From assembly GCA_024641855.1 (NCBI GenBank), contig JAHECG010000003.1, forward strand, positions 18,516 to 82,515: a stretch of 64,000 nucleotides of DNA. Reading direction: 5' to 3'. Shown one piece after another: positions 1-10,312 of this stretch. The DNA is from Betaproteobacteria bacterium. Lineage in GTDB: Bacteria > Pseudomonadota > Gammaproteobacteria > Burkholderiales > Thiobacteraceae. The translations under genes and the position numbers were made by a program. Under the pieces are notes generated by a model. It ran no database searches. It was not told the DNA's origin and was given only the letters and a program-made list of their open reading frames with translations. How positions within the stretch are numbered: the first letter of the stretch is position 1; each line of letters starts with the position of its first letter.

Positions 1-1325
1 AAGTCTCGGTGGAAATCGCCAGCCACTATGCGGCGGAAGATGCTGACATTACCTTGCGCCTGCACGAAGCGCTGTACCCGCAAATTGAGCGCGAAGAAAA
101 ATTGCAGTACGTCTATGCGCAAATCGAATTGCCCACTGCCGAAGTGTTGTTTGATATCGAACGCACCGGCGTGCTGCTGGATAGCCAATTACTCGCCGAC
201 CAAAGCCACGAACTCGGTATCAAACTGCTCGAGCTGGAGCGCCAGGCGCAGGAGCTGGCCGGGCAGCCGTTTAACTTGAATTCGCCGAAACAAATCCAGG
301 AAATCTTGTTCAATCAACTCGGCTTGCCGGTGAAGAAAAAAACGCCCAGTGGCACGCCATCCACCGATGAAGACGTGCTGCAAGAATTGGCGCTGGATTA
401 TCCGTTACCGAAATTGCTGCTCGAATATCGTGGCATGGCGAAGCTCAAATCGACTTACACCGACAAACTGCCACGCATGGTCGATGCGCGTACTGGCCGG
501 GTGCATACCAGTTATAACCAGGCAGTCGCGGTCACTGGGCGCCTTGCAAGTTCTGACCCCAATTTGCAAAACATTCCAGTGCGCTCCGCAGAAGGCCGAC
601 GCATCCGAGAAGCTTTCATTGCGCCACCCGGCAGTGTCCTGGTATCGGCGGATTATTCGCAAATCGAGTTACGCATCATGGCGTATTTGTCGCACGACGA
701 GGGCTTGCTCAAGGCTTTTGCTGCCGGACAAGACGTGCATCGCGCCACGGCGGCTGAGGTGTTCGGCACCACGCCGGAAGAAGTCAGCAGCGAACAACGC
801 CGCTACGCCAAAGTAATCAACTTTGGTTTGATCTACGGTATGTCCGCTTTTGGCTTGGCGTCACAACTTGGGATTGAGCGTAGCGCCGCACAGTCATACA
901 TCGACCGTTATTTTGCACGCTATCCCGGCGTCGCCGATTACATGAATCGCACCCGCGAACAAGCCCGCGCCCAAGGCTATGTCGAAACCGTGTTCGGGCG
1001 CCGCTTATGGTTGCCGGAAATCCACGGCGCCAACGGCATGCGCCGCCAAGCCGCCGAGCGCGCTGCCATTAACGCACCGATGCAAGGCACGGCGGCGGAC
1101 TTGATCAAGCTTGCGATGATCGCCGTGCACCGCTATTTACTGAATGAAAAGCTGCAATCACGCATCATTATGCAAGTGCACGATGAGCTGGTGCTGGAAG
1201 TACCCGAGAGCGAGTTAGCATTGATCAAAATCGAGTTGCCGCGCTTGATGGCGAGTGTGGCGCAGCTCGATGTGGTGCTCGAAGCTGAAGTCGGCGCAGG
1301 TCCGAATTGGGAAAAAGCGCACTAA
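1..1325 (+). CDS. polA: DNA polymerase I, C-terminal part (5' truncated by window edge)
   Basis: Family A polymerase motifs: SADYSQIELRIMAYLSHD, RRYAKVINFGLIYGMSAFGLA, MQVHDELVLEVPE. Confidence 0.97.
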   Translation, partial: VSVEIASHYAAEDADITLRLHEALYPQIEREEKLQYVYAQIELPTAEVLFDIERTGVLLDSQLLADQSHELGIKLLELERQAQELAGQPFNLNSPKQIQEILFNQLGLPVKKKTPSGTPSTDEDVLQELALDYPLPKLLLEYRGMAKLKSTYTDKLPRMVDARTGRVHTSYNQAVAVTGRLASSDPNLQNIPVRSAEGRRIREAFIAPPGSVLVSADYSQIELRIMAYLSHDEGLLKAFAAGQDVHRATAAEVFGTTPEEVSSEQRRYAKVINFGLIYGMSAFGLASQLGIERSAAQSYIDRYFARYPGVADYMNRTREQARAQGYVETVFGRRLWLPEIHGANGMRRQAAERAAINAPMQGTAADLIKLAMIAVHRYLLNEKLQSRIIMQVHDELVLEVPESELALIKIELPRLMASVAQLDVVLEAEVGAGPNWEKAH

Positions 1326-1347
1326 AAATGCCCGCATATGGCGGGCA
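1324..1347 (-). terminator. Rho-independent-like terminator for the DUF3617 gene
   Basis: Stem TGCCCGC/GCGGGCA with 5-nt loop; read on the minus strand it is followed by TTTTT; lies ~30 bp past the minus-strand CDS. Confidence 0.6.
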
Positions 1348-1374
1348 AAAAACACGATTAAGCTTGATATAAAA

Positions 1375-1902
1375 TCAACGCGGTGTACGCGGCTGATGGC
1401 CGTTCGGAATGTTTTTCATCATGTCGTTCAGATTCATCGTCCCCATACCGGGCATAGTGACATCTCCGGGTTTCTGCCCAGGCTTGCAAGCGCCGAGCCA
1501 TTTACCTTCCAGCGTTTGGTGCGAAGACTTCATGCCGTGCATGGGTGGGGAGAAACTGGTGTCGATTTCGCCATGGTAACTGCGGGTAAAATCACCGGAA
1601 AAAATGGCTTTGGTCGTCGCCGTCGTGTTATCGATTTTGCAAACAGACTCAATGATAATTTTATCGCCCTCTTTATTCATGGAGTTTTTGCTGCATTGTT
1701 GGCGCGCTTGCGTTTGCCCTTGTGGTTGTAACAAATGGTCAGTTTTCTCATCGATACAGTGTTGGCTCAGCATGGACTGAGGCATACCGGGCGCCTGCAT
1801 TTTCACTTCCCACAAACCGGGTTTGCGGGCGGGCATGCTGTTGGGGGCGGCATACGTGGTTGTGGCACAGATAAGAGCAAACAAAACTAAGGCTGAGCGC
1901 AT
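1375..1902 (-). CDS. DUF3617-like exported protein
   Basis: Signal peptide, PGLWEVKMQAPG start, paired cysteines and TGDFTRSYHGEI-like core typical of DUF3617. Confidence 0.75.
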   Translation of the reverse strand: MRSALVLFALICATTTYAAPNSMPARKPGLWEVKMQAPGMPQSMLSQHCIDEKTDHLLQPQGQTQARQQCSKNSMNKEGDKIIIESVCKIDNTTATTKAIFSGDFTRSYHGEIDTSFSPPMHGMKSSHQTLEGKWLGACKPGQKPGDVTMPGMGTMNLNDMMKNIPNGHQPRTPR

Positions 1903-2036
1903 GGTGGTCTCCCGGCAGGTTTAATGGGTTTCAATAGTTTACGCTTAGATTGCGGCCAAAGAGAAAAACGTAGAGAAATTTTGCCGCTGGCGCAATTGCG
2001 TATAAAATAGGCACCCTTTTTTGTTTTCGTGTCGCC

Positions 2037-3077
2037 ATGCAAATCGGCCCTTACCTGCTTAAGAACAATCTGATTGTCGCGCCCATGGCGGGCGTGACCG
2101 ATCGGCCATTTCGTCAATTGTGCAAGCAGTTGGGCGCGGGTATGGCGGTGTCCGAGATGGTGGCGAGCAATTCTCTGCTGTGGGGCTCAGCCAAGACACA
2201 GCGCCGCGCTAATCACGAAGGCGAGGTGGATCCAATTTCGGTACAGATTGCTGGCGCCAATCCCGCGATGATGGCCGAAGCGGCCAAGCACAACGTGGAT
2301 AACGGCGCGCAGATCATCGATATCAATATGGGTTGCCCGGCGAAAAAAATCTGTAATGTCATGGCGGGATCCGCGCTATTGCAGAATGAACCCTTAGTGG
2401 TGGAAATTCTTGAGGCTGTAGTGCGCGCAGTGAATGTGCCGGTAACCTTGAAGATTCGCACCGGCTGGGATCGCGAACATAAGAACGCCCTATCCATTTT
2501 AAAGATCGCCGAGGCGAGCGGGATCCAAGCCCTGGCGATTCATGGTCGCACTCGCGCTTGTGGTTACAGTGGAGATGCCGAATACGACACCATTGCTGCG
2601 ATCAAAGCGAGCGCGCACATTCCAATTATTGCCAATGGTGATATTACGACGCCAGAAAAAGCCAAGTATGTACTCGACTACACGGGAGCCGATGCAGTGA
2701 TGATCGGACGCGCCGCACAGGGTCGGCCGTGGATTTTTCGCGAGATCGCGCATTTCTTGGAAACGGGTAACAAATTACCCGAGCCGGAAGTCGCGGAGAT
2801 TCATCGTGTCTTGTTGGCGCATTTGGCGGACTTGCATCACTTCTACGGCGAATACAGTGGGGTGCGCATGGCGCGCAAGCACATCTCTTGGTACACCAAG
2901 GGCTTGGTTGGCTCGGCTAGTTTTCGTCACCGCATGAACCAATTGGAAACAACCCAAGAACAACTCGATGCGGTGAATGCTTTTTTTACGCAACTCTTAG
3001 AACATGCGGCGCATTTGACGTATGAGCCTGTGAGCGAACCGGCAAGCGCAACAGCGGAAACCGAACTCGCAGCTTAA
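2037..3077 (+). CDS. dusB: tRNA-dihydrouridine synthase B
   Basis: LAPMAGVTDRPFR-like start, INMGCPAKKICN, KIRTGWD, ADAVMIGRAAQGRPW; followed by fis. Confidence 0.95.
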   Translation: MQIGPYLLKNNLIVAPMAGVTDRPFRQLCKQLGAGMAVSEMVASNSLLWGSAKTQRRANHEGEVDPISVQIAGANPAMMAEAAKHNVDNGAQIIDINMGCPAKKICNVMAGSALLQNEPLVVEILEAVVRAVNVPVTLKIRTGWDREHKNALSILKIAEASGIQALAIHGRTRACGYSGDAEYDTIAAIKASAHIPIIANGDITTPEKAKYVLDYTGADAVMIGRAAQGRPWIFREIAHFLETGNKLPEPEVAEIHRVLLAHLADLHHFYGEYSGVRMARKHISWYTKGLVGSASFRHRMNQLETTQEQLDAVNAFFTQLLEHAAHLTYEPVSEPASATAETELAA

Positions 3078-3137
3078 ACACGAGACCTGGCAGGTAGCAG
3101 GCGCGGTACAACTTTAGAGCAGAACAAAGGGTCAGGG

Positions 3138-3377
3138 ATGGCACAGAAGGACAATGAGCTATCGGCTTGCGTACGCAAAGCCGTGCAGGAATATTTTAAG
3201 CATCTTGATGGAGAGAAGCCGGGAACAATTTACGACATGGTGCTGGCCTCGGTTGAAAAGCCGCTGATTGAAACCGTGTTGCATCACGCTGAGGGCAACC
3301 AAACCCATGCCTCGGAGTTGTTGGGCATCAACCGCAATACCTTGCGCAAGAAAATGCAAATTTACAAAATCAAATAA
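3138..3377 (+). CDS. fis: Fis family DNA-binding protein
   Basis: C-terminal [25 protein letters not shown]; classical dusB-fis order. Confidence 0.93.
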   Translation: MAQKDNELSACVRKAVQEYFKHLDGEKPGTIYDMVLASVEKPLIETVLHHAEGNQTHASELLGINRNTLRKKMQIYKIK

Positions 3378-3391
3378 ACCAGAAAACTCAC

Positions 3392-4960
3392 ATGTCTAAT
3401 ATAAAGCGCGCATTGATCAGTGTTTCCGACAAACATGGCATTGTCGATTTCGCTCGAATCCTTAAAAAATTTAAAGTTGAAATTTTATCTACCGGCGGCA
3501 CGGCGAAATTGCTGGCGGATAGCGGTATCCCCGTGATTGAAGTTGGTGACTACACCGGATTTCCGGAAATGCTGGATGGCCGCGTGAAGACCCTGCACCC
3601 GAAAGTGCATGGCGGTATTCTGGGTCGGCGCGATTTAGATTCGCATGTGAAGGCGATGCAAGAAGCGGATATTCCGCCGATCGATTTGGTGGTGGTGAAT
3701 CTGTATCCATTCGCCGCAACCATTGCTAAGCCGAATTGCACGCTCAACGAAGCGATTGAAAATATCGACATCGGCGGCCCGACCATGGTGCGCGCTGCCG
3801 CAAAAAACTATCATCATGTTGCGGTTGTCACAGACCCGGCAGATTACAAACGCGTGATTTCGGAAATGGAAATGACCGGCGGCATTCTCGCTGGCGACAC
3901 GCGCTTTGAGCTGGCTTGCAAGGCGTTTTCACATACCGCTGAATACGATGGCACCATCAGTAATTATCTAACCTCGATCGATTCGCGCGGACGCCGTGAA
4001 GGCTTCCCAAAGCGTCTTAATTTGCATTTTACCGTCGCGCAAGAGTTGCGTTATGGCGAGAACCCGCATCAAAGCGCGGCGTTCTATACCAGCCCCGGAG
4101 ACCGCGAGGCCTCGATCTCTACCGCGCGTCAGTTGCAAGGCAAAGAGCTGTCCTACAACAACATCGCTGATGCCGATGCCGCGCTGGAATGCATTAAACA
4201 ATATAACGAAGGCCCGGCTTGCGTCATCGTCAAGCACGCCAATCCGTGCGGTGTGGCTTATGGCGCGAATTTTTTAGAAGCTTATGATCGCGCTTATAAG
4301 ACCGATCCGGAATCGGCGTTCGGCGGCATTATCGCTTTCAATGGTGAGTTGGATGCAGCAACGGCGCAGGCCATCGCTGACCGACAATTCGTGGAAGTGA
4401 TTATCGCGCCAAAAATTTCTGCGGCGGCGGTAGAAGTCGCGGCGGCGAAAAAGAATGTGCGCCTATTGGAGTGCGGCACTTGGTCGAATGAGCCGACATC
4501 ACGTATCGACTTTAAACGCGTCACGGGCGGCATTTTGCTGCAAGACGCGGATCAAGCCTTGTTCGAGGATTTGAAAGTGGTGAGTCAACGCGTGCCGACC
4601 GACGAAGAAATGAGCGACTTATTATTTGCTTGGCGTGTCGCCAAATTCGTGAAGTCGAATGCGATTGTTTACGCGAAAAACAAAATGACGATCGGCGTTG
4701 GCGCGGGGCAAATGAGCCGCATCAATTCGGCGCGCATTGCTGCGATTAAAGCCGAGCACGCAGGTTTGCCGGTCGCGGGTTCGGTGATGGCGTCGGACGC
4801 CTTCTTCCCGTTTCGCGATGGTATCGATCAAGCGGCAGCAGCGGGTATTGTCGCGGTAATTCAACCCGGCGGCAGTATGCGCGACGAAGAAGTCATTGCG
4901 GCTGCGAATGAACACGGCATGGCGATGGTGTTTACCGGCATGCGGCATTTTAGGCATTGA
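3392..4960 (+). CDS. purH: Bifunctional AICAR formyltransferase / IMP cyclohydrolase
   Basis: [21 protein letters not shown]..., [38 protein letters not shown]. Confidence 0.98.
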   Translation: MSNIKRALISVSDKHGIVDFARILKKFKVEILSTGGTAKLLADSGIPVIEVGDYTGFPEMLDGRVKTLHPKVHGGILGRRDLDSHVKAMQEADIPPIDLVVVNLYPFAATIAKPNCTLNEAIENIDIGGPTMVRAAAKNYHHVAVVTDPADYKRVISEMEMTGGILAGDTRFELACKAFSHTAEYDGTISNYLTSIDSRGRREGFPKRLNLHFTVAQELRYGENPHQSAAFYTSPGDREASISTARQLQGKELSYNNIADADAALECIKQYNEGPACVIVKHANPCGVAYGANFLEAYDRAYKTDPESAFGGIIAFNGELDAATAQAIADRQFVEVIIAPKISAAAVEVAAAKKNVRLLECGTWSNEPTSRIDFKRVTGGILLQDADQALFEDLKVVSQRVPTDEEMSDLLFAWRVAKFVKSNAIVYAKNKMTIGVGAGQMSRINSARIAAIKAEHAGLPVAGSVMASDAFFPFRDGIDQAAAAGIVAVIQPGGSMRDEEVIAAANEHGMAMVFTGMRHFRH

Positions 4961-4977
4961 TGAATACTGTGAGGGGA

Positions 4978-5042
4978 GAGGCGATAGACGTGAGGGGTGA
5001 AAATGCGGCACGGATGGTGTTACGCCTAAGCCCTATCGCCTC
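4978..5042. repeat. Intergenic inverted repeat between purH and purD
   Basis: GAGGCGATAG at 4978-4987 is the exact reverse complement of CTATCGCCTC at 5033-5042. Confidence 0.7.
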
Positions 5043-5057
5043 ACGCCTTACGCAGAT

Positions 5058-6335
5058 ATGAAACTACTCGTTATCGGTAACGGCGGACGCGAACACGCCA
5101 TCGCTTGGAAGCTTGCACAGTCACCGCGCATACAGCGCATTTTCGTCGCGTCAGGTAATGGCGGCACAGCGCGTGATCCAGATTTGGCCAATGTGCCCAT
5201 TACCGGTATTCCGGAACTGGTGGCGTTTGCCAAGCAAGAAAATATTTATTTAACGGTCGTCGGCCCGGAAGCGCCGTTGGCGGCGGGCGTGGTCGATGCG
5301 TTTCGCGATGCTGGCCTGAAAATATTTGGTCCTACGCAAGCAGCGGCACAGCTCGAATCGTCGAAAGATTTCGCTAAGGCGTTTATGTTGCGGCACGGCA
5401 TTCCGACCGCAGCTTACGGCACCTTCACGCAAGCGGCCGATGCGCATGCATATATCAATCAGCAAGGCGCGCCGATTGTCATCAAAGCTGATGGCTTGGC
5501 GGCCGGTAAAGGTGTGGTTGTCGCGCAAACCTTGGACGAAGCGCATGCCGCCGTGGACATGATGCTCGGCGATCAAAAGTTGGGCGAGGCCGGTGCGCGC
5601 GTGGTGATCGAAGAATGCTTGGTGGGAGAAGAGGCCAGCTTTATTGTTTTGGTGGATGGCGAACACGTGCTGCCCATGGCCACCAGTCAAGATCACAAGC
5701 GTTTACTGGATGGGGATGAAGGCCCCAACACTGGCGGCATGGGTGCGTATTCTCCGGCGCCAGTGGTTACGCCAGAACTGCATGCGCGCATTTTGCGCGA
5801 AGTGATTACACCGACGGTGCAAGGCATGGCCAAAGACGGCATTCGTTACACCGGTTTTCTTTACGCTGGCGTGATGATCGATGCCGAAAACAATATCAAG
5901 GTGTTGGAATTTAATTGCCGTATGGGCGACCCCGAAACGCAGCCCATCATGCTGCGCTTAAAAAGCGATTTGCTGAATTTGTTGGAGCATGCGGTAAACG
6001 GTACTTTGCATACGGTTGAAGCTGAGTGGGATCGACGCACCGCGCTCGGCGTGGTGATGGCTGCCGCCAATTACCCCGAGAGTCCACGCAAGGGGGATTT
6101 GATTACCGGTTTGCCGCCCAAGGGTGAGGACTATATGGTGTTCCATGCCGGTACGCAGCAAACCGGACGCGATGTATTTACCTCGGGTGGCCGCGTGCTG
6201 TGCGTAACGGCGCTCGGCGATACGGTAAAAATGGCGCAACGCCGCGCCTATGAAATTGCCGATCAAATTAAATTCGATGGTGCGCAAATGCGGCGCGATA
6301 TTGGCTATCGCGCTATCGGGCCGCGCGTAAAATAA
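5058..6335 (+). CDS. purD: Phosphoribosylamine-glycine ligase
   Basis: MKLLVIGNGGREHAIAWKL, IKADGLAAGKGVVVA, FNCRMGDPETQ. Confidence 0.98.
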   Translation: MKLLVIGNGGREHAIAWKLAQSPRIQRIFVASGNGGTARDPDLANVPITGIPELVAFAKQENIYLTVVGPEAPLAAGVVDAFRDAGLKIFGPTQAAAQLESSKDFAKAFMLRHGIPTAAYGTFTQAADAHAYINQQGAPIVIKADGLAAGKGVVVAQTLDEAHAAVDMMLGDQKLGEAGARVVIEECLVGEEASFIVLVDGEHVLPMATSQDHKRLLDGDEGPNTGGMGAYSPAPVVTPELHARILREVITPTVQGMAKDGIRYTGFLYAGVMIDAENNIKVLEFNCRMGDPETQPIMLRLKSDLLNLLEHAVNGTLHTVEAEWDRRTALGVVMAAANYPESPRKGDLITGLPPKGEDYMVFHAGTQQTGRDVFTSGGRVLCVTALGDTVKMAQRRAYEIADQIKFDGAQMRRDIGYRAIGPRVK

Positions 6336-6351
6336 TTTTTAGGAGTTAACA

Positions 6352-6858
6352 ATGACCAAACCGTTCGTCGCCGTATTAATGGGTTCTGATTCCGATCTGC
6401 CTACTATGCAAACCACGCTTGATACCTTGGGTGCACTGGGCATCACGTGGGAAGTCAAAATCACTTCTGCGCATCGCACGCCGGATGCCACGCGTGAATA
6501 TGTGATGTCAGCCGAGCAACGCGGTTGCAAGGTGTTCATTTGCGCCGCAGGTTTGGCTGCGCACTTGGCCGGTGCAGTTGCGGCGCACACCTTGCGTCCA
6601 GTGATCGGGGTGCCGATGGATGGCGGCCCCTTATCAGGTTGGGATTCCTTGCTCTCCACCGTGATGATGCCGGGCGGTATTCCAGTCGCCTCGGTTGCCG
6701 TCGGTAAAGCCGGCGCAAAAAATGCCGCTTATCTGGCCGCGCAAATTTTGGCAGGTGCTGACGATGCCTTGCATCAACGTTTGATCGCCGAGCGCGCCGC
6801 CAATGCAGAACAGATCAAACAAAAGGATGCGGCGCTGCAAGCCAAGCTAAAGGGCTAA
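6352..6858 (+). CDS. purE: N5-carboxyaminoimidazole ribonucleotide mutase
   Basis: VLMGSDSDLPTMQ, SAHRTPD, GGPLSGWDSLLSTVMMPGGIPV. Confidence 0.98.
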   Translation: MTKPFVAVLMGSDSDLPTMQTTLDTLGALGITWEVKITSAHRTPDATREYVMSAEQRGCKVFICAAGLAAHLAGAVAAHTLRPVIGVPMDGGPLSGWDSLLSTVMMPGGIPVASVAVGKAGAKNAAYLAAQILAGADDALHQRLIAERAANAEQIKQKDAALQAKLKG

Positions 6859-6882
6859 GCTTACCTGCCCGCAGGAGAAAAC

Positions 6883-7425
6883 GTGTTTTCTCAATCTGAA
6901 TTGCGCGCTTACCTCAAACGTGGTGGTGTCATCGCCTACCCAACCGAATCCTGTTTTGGCTTGGGCTGTGACCCGCGAAACCGCGCAGCGGTACAAAAAA
7001 TTCTCCGACTCAAACATCGGCCTTGGCATAAAGGTTTGATCTTGGTGGCGGCAAATGTGGGGCAAGTGCGGCGCTTTATTCAGCCGTTAAATCAGAGCCA
7101 ACAAGCCAATTTAAATCAGTATTGGCCCGGCCCCTATACTTTCTTGTTGCCGATTTCAACGCGGGCACCGAAAGGTGTAACGGGTAAGCACCGGACGCTA
7201 GCGGTGCGCGTTTCTGCATATCCGGTGGTGGCGCGTTTGACCCGTATGCTGGGACCATTGGTTTCGACCAGCGCCAATATTGCAGGCGCTAAACCGCTAA
7301 CGCGCGCGGCGGATGTGCAGCGCGCTTTTGGCGCCGCAGTGCGCGTGTTGCCAGGACGCGTCGGTAAACATAAGAAACCCTCAGCTATAATTGATCTTCA
7401 ATCCGGAAACAAACTACGTGGATAA
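6883..7425 (+). CDS. tsaC: L-threonylcarbamoyladenylate synthase (YrdC/Sua5 family)
   Basis: [55 protein letters not shown] start. Confidence 0.9.
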   Translation: MFSQSELRAYLKRGGVIAYPTESCFGLGCDPRNRAAVQKILRLKHRPWHKGLILVAANVGQVRRFIQPLNQSQQANLNQYWPGPYTFLLPISTRAPKGVTGKHRTLAVRVSAYPVVARLTRMLGPLVSTSANIAGAKPLTRAADVQRAFGAAVRVLPGRVGKHKKPSAIIDLQSGNKLRG

Positions 7426-7427
7426 AC

Positions 7428-8324
7428 ATGGACACAGCACGCGTTAAAACTTTTCTCACCGAGTTGCAAGAGCTCATCGTCGAACGCATTGAGCAAATCG
7501 ACGGCAAAGCCTTTAAACGCGATAGCTGGGATCGCACAGAAGGTGGCGGCGGCATGTCCTGCGTGATGGAAGAAGGTAATGTGCTGGAGCGCGGTGGCGT
7601 GAATTTCTCGCATGTATTCGGCACGCAACTCCCACCCTCGGCTTCGGCCAGTCGCCCAGAGTTAGCCGGGCGCGGTTTTGAGGCCATGGGCGTATCGCTG
7701 GTGTTTCATCCGCGCAATCCCTATGCGCCGACGGTGCATATGAACGTGCGCTTTTTTGTCGCGCAGAAGCCAGGCGCGGAGCCGGTGTGGTGGTTTGGCG
7801 GCGGCATGGATCTCACGCCGTATTATGGTTTTGCGGAAGATGCCGTGCATTTTCACAGCATGTGCCGCAATGCGCTGGTGCCGTTTGGCGCCGATTATCA
7901 CGCCAAGTACAAAAAATGGTGCGATGAGTATTTTTATCTCAAACACCGCCAAGAGCCGCGCGGCGTGGGCGGAATTTTCTTCGATGATCTAAACGCGGGC
8001 GGCTTCGAGCATTGCTTCAATTTAGTGGAAAGCGTGGGCGATCACTTCCTGTCGGCCTATGCGCCAATTTTAGAGCGGCGCTTGGATACACCCTATGGCG
8101 AACGAGAGCGCGATTTCCAAGCCTATCGGCGTGGACGCTACGTGGAATTCAATCTTGTGTATGACCGTGGCACCATCTTCGGCTTGCAAAGCGGTGGGCG
8201 CACCGAGTCGATCCTGATGTCGCTGCCCCCGATCGTGAAATGGCGCTACGATTGGAAACCCGAACCAGGTTCGCCGGAAGCCGCGCTGTATAGCGATTTT
8301 CTGATCGGTAAGGATTGGATCTAA
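7428..8324 (+). CDS. hemF: Oxygen-dependent coproporphyrinogen III oxidase
   Basis: [73 protein letters not shown]. Confidence 0.98.
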   Translation: MDTARVKTFLTELQELIVERIEQIDGKAFKRDSWDRTEGGGGMSCVMEEGNVLERGGVNFSHVFGTQLPPSASASRPELAGRGFEAMGVSLVFHPRNPYAPTVHMNVRFFVAQKPGAEPVWWFGGGMDLTPYYGFAEDAVHFHSMCRNALVPFGADYHAKYKKWCDEYFYLKHRQEPRGVGGIFFDDLNAGGFEHCFNLVESVGDHFLSAYAPILERRLDTPYGERERDFQAYRRGRYVEFNLVYDRGTIFGLQSGGRTESILMSLPPIVKWRYDWKPEPGSPEAALYSDFLIGKDWI

Positions 8325-8337
8325 CGAGGATTCTTTT

Positions 8338-8898
8338 ATGAAAGTGGTGTGGAATGTTCCAAACGTTCTCACCCTGCTGCGTGTGCTGGCAGCACCCTTG
8401 CTGGCTTTCTTCCTCATGCGCAGCCAATACAACTATGCGCTGTATACCTTCGTTCTAGCCGCCATCACCGATGCCCTGGATGGCTTCATCGCCCGGCATT
8501 TCAATCAATACACAGAGTTTGGCGCGGCGCTAGACCCGCTGGCTGACAAGCTCATTACCCTCACCGGCATGCTAATCCTCACGTTTCAAGGCCTGGTACC
8601 GCTATGGCTCACGGTGGCGATGGTGGTGCGCGATAGCGTGATCGTTGTGGGTGCCTTTGCGTACCACCATTTGTTTGGCGAAATCGACATTCATCCCTCT
8701 TGGTTGGGAAAGCTGCATACCGTTATGGCCTTCATGCTTTTTACTGTGGTCATAGCACAGACGGCGCAGTTGATCGAAGTATCGAACTGGTTGATGTTTG
8801 GTTTTTGGGCAGTGTTGGCGAGCTGCCTTACCAGCATGGTGCAATATGTGGCGTTGTGGGCAAAAAAAAAGCCGGACAAGCGGCACGGTAGCAATTAG
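8338..8898 (+). CDS. CDP-alcohol phosphatidyltransferase (phosphatidylglycerophosphate synthase-like)
   Basis: Motif D-G-x2-A-R-x8-G-x3-D-x3-D (DALDGFIARHFNQYTEFGAALDPLADK), multiple TM helices. Confidence 0.88.
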   Translation: MKVVWNVPNVLTLLRVLAAPLLAFFLMRSQYNYALYTFVLAAITDALDGFIARHFNQYTEFGAALDPLADKLITLTGMLILTFQGLVPLWLTVAMVVRDSVIVVGAFAYHHLFGEIDIHPSWLGKLHTVMAFMLFTVVIAQTAQLIEVSNWLMFGFWAVLASCLTSMVQYVALWAKKKPDKRHGSN

Positions 8899-8931
8899 TG
8901 GATTAAATGTGAATTGCAGCGTAGAGCAAAT

Positions 8932-8962
8932 AAAAACCCCGGCACCATTTCTGGTGACGGGG
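8932..8962 (-). terminator. Rho-independent-like terminator of the PEP-CTERM gene
   Basis: CCCCG..CACCA-TTTC-TGGTG..CGGGG hairpin; on the minus strand followed by TTTTTA. Confidence 0.75.
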
Positions 8963-8988
8963 CTAATTTAAAGCATTTGGTGCAGTTT

Positions 8989-9924
8989 TTATTTGGCTTT
9001 GCGACGGCTGGAGAAACCCATGCCGAGCAGACCAATGCCGAGCAATGCGAGGGATGCTGGCTCAGGAACCAGTTTCGCATCGGAGTTTGCATTTTGACGA
9101 ATAGACAATTGATATGTGTGGCCGGCTAATAAAGTGCCGGTGGTTCCAGCAAAATCATCGCTGCAACTATAAGCCGATGTCCCATTGAACGGGGCATTAC
9201 GGTTTAGCGTTTGGTTTAGGGTGCAACCTGTTCTAGTACCAGCGGCATTGTTAAAGTCAAACAGAACGGCATTGGTGTCAATGTCCGTGAGCTTGACGGT
9301 CAGCGAGGTCGATGCCTGAGAGTTGCCTGGGAATTTGGTGCCTGCGTCAGCAAACGCAATCAGATCAACTGCGCCATGGAAATTTACGCCGATCGCGATG
9401 TTTTTCGCAAAGCTGAAAATGAAAGTAGAATTTAGACCAACATCAGCATTTGATGTACCCACGCCCTGTGCTAATAAGGCTACGTCGCTACGCACAGATG
9501 CATTGGCACCAGTAGTGCCAAAACCTAAATCGAGGGCCGAACCAACAAGCTTTTGATCAGCGTTGGAAAATTGAGCGCCGGGCGGCGGTGTTAGCACCGC
9601 AAAGTTATTTTCAATAGGTGCTGTCGCGCAGTTACCAACGCAAGCGCGTGCGAGGTCGGTGCTGCCGGCTTCAGTAATGCCCAGGTTGAAACTGCTGCCC
9701 GCAGATGGGTAGCCAGTCAACGCAGCGGATACGCCACCGTTGTTGGTTGCCACGATTGCTGCGAAATCGCTTAACTTTAAGGTGGTGCCGGTGCTGGCAT
9801 CGCTCAGTAAAAAGTTGGTAACTTCAAAAGTTGAGCTTGCCAACACGCCGGCGTTGGCTGCGCCTGACATGCCCAGAGCAGCGGCAATGCTTAGCGCAAT
9901 TAGCGTCTTTTTAGTGGATTTCAT
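8989..9924 (-). CDS. PEP-CTERM sorting domain protein
   Basis: C-terminus KLVPEPASLALLGIGLLGMGFSSRRKAK (PEP, TM helix, basic tail), N-terminal signal peptide. Likely start is MKSTKK at 9924 rather than the ORF-track start 9942. Confidence 0.92.
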   Translation of the reverse strand: MKSTKKTLIALSIAAALGMSGAANAGVLASSTFEVTNFLLSDASTGTTLKLSDFAAIVATNNGGVSAALTGYPSAGSSFNLGITEAGSTDLARACVGNCATAPIENNFAVLTPPPGAQFSNADQKLVGSALDLGFGTTGANASVRSDVALLAQGVGTSNADVGLNSTFIFSFAKNIAIGVNFHGAVDLIAFADAGTKFPGNSQASTSLTVKLTDIDTNAVLFDFNNAAGTRTGCTLNQTLNRNAPFNGTSAYSCSDDFAGTTGTLLAGHTYQLSIRQNANSDAKLVPEPASLALLGIGLLGMGFSSRRKAK

Positions 9925-9980
9925 GGTTGTTCCTCTCTTCAATAATCCAGTTGAAAATAAATCTTCTTGCTATTTCATTA

Positions 9981-9996
9981 AGCACTTAGTGTGCCA
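9981..9996 (-). promoter_or_regulatory. Predicted sigma-54 promoter of the PEP-CTERM gene
   Basis: Minus strand TGGCACACTAAGTGCT; one mismatch to TGGCACRNNNNTTGCW; GG-N10-GC spacing; ~57 bp upstream of ATG. Confidence 0.75.
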
Positions 9997-10082
9997 ACAC
10001 ATAAATTATGTTTTATAAACAGTCGCATATAACTTTTTACTGGCGAGGTTTGAGGCATTTATCCGGATGCAGTGGGGCGAGG

Positions 10083-10099
10083 TGTAAAAAATTCTGACA
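10083..10099 (-). promoter_or_regulatory. Candidate upstream activator site, copy 1
   Basis: Minus strand TGTCAGAATTTTTTACA; 17-bp motif shared with 10216, 56667 and 60358. Confidence 0.6.
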
Positions 10100-10215
10100 A
10101 TCAAATTGGCGTTGACCAAGGGGTATACAACAGAGATAGCGAGGATTTGAAATAATGTTTAGTATAAACATTGTGTTACTAATTATTATTTATTTGTTTC
10201 TTGAGATTCCTAGAG

Positions 10216-10232
10216 TGTAAAAAATACTGACA
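10216..10232 (-). promoter_or_regulatory. Candidate upstream activator site, copy 2
   Basis: Minus strand TGTCAGTATTTTTTACA; one mismatch to copy 1. Confidence 0.6.
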
Positions 10233-10312
10233 CAAGATCAATTGTTTTCATATTTACAATGACTTATAAACTATACTGAAACCCGTGACAGCATAAACCC
10301 AGCGGATAGAAA

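Noticed and set aside
1255-1731. 158-aa plus-strand ORF overlapping polA end and the DUF3617 gene
   Set aside because: Antisense to DUF3617 and out of frame with polA; no recognisable domain.
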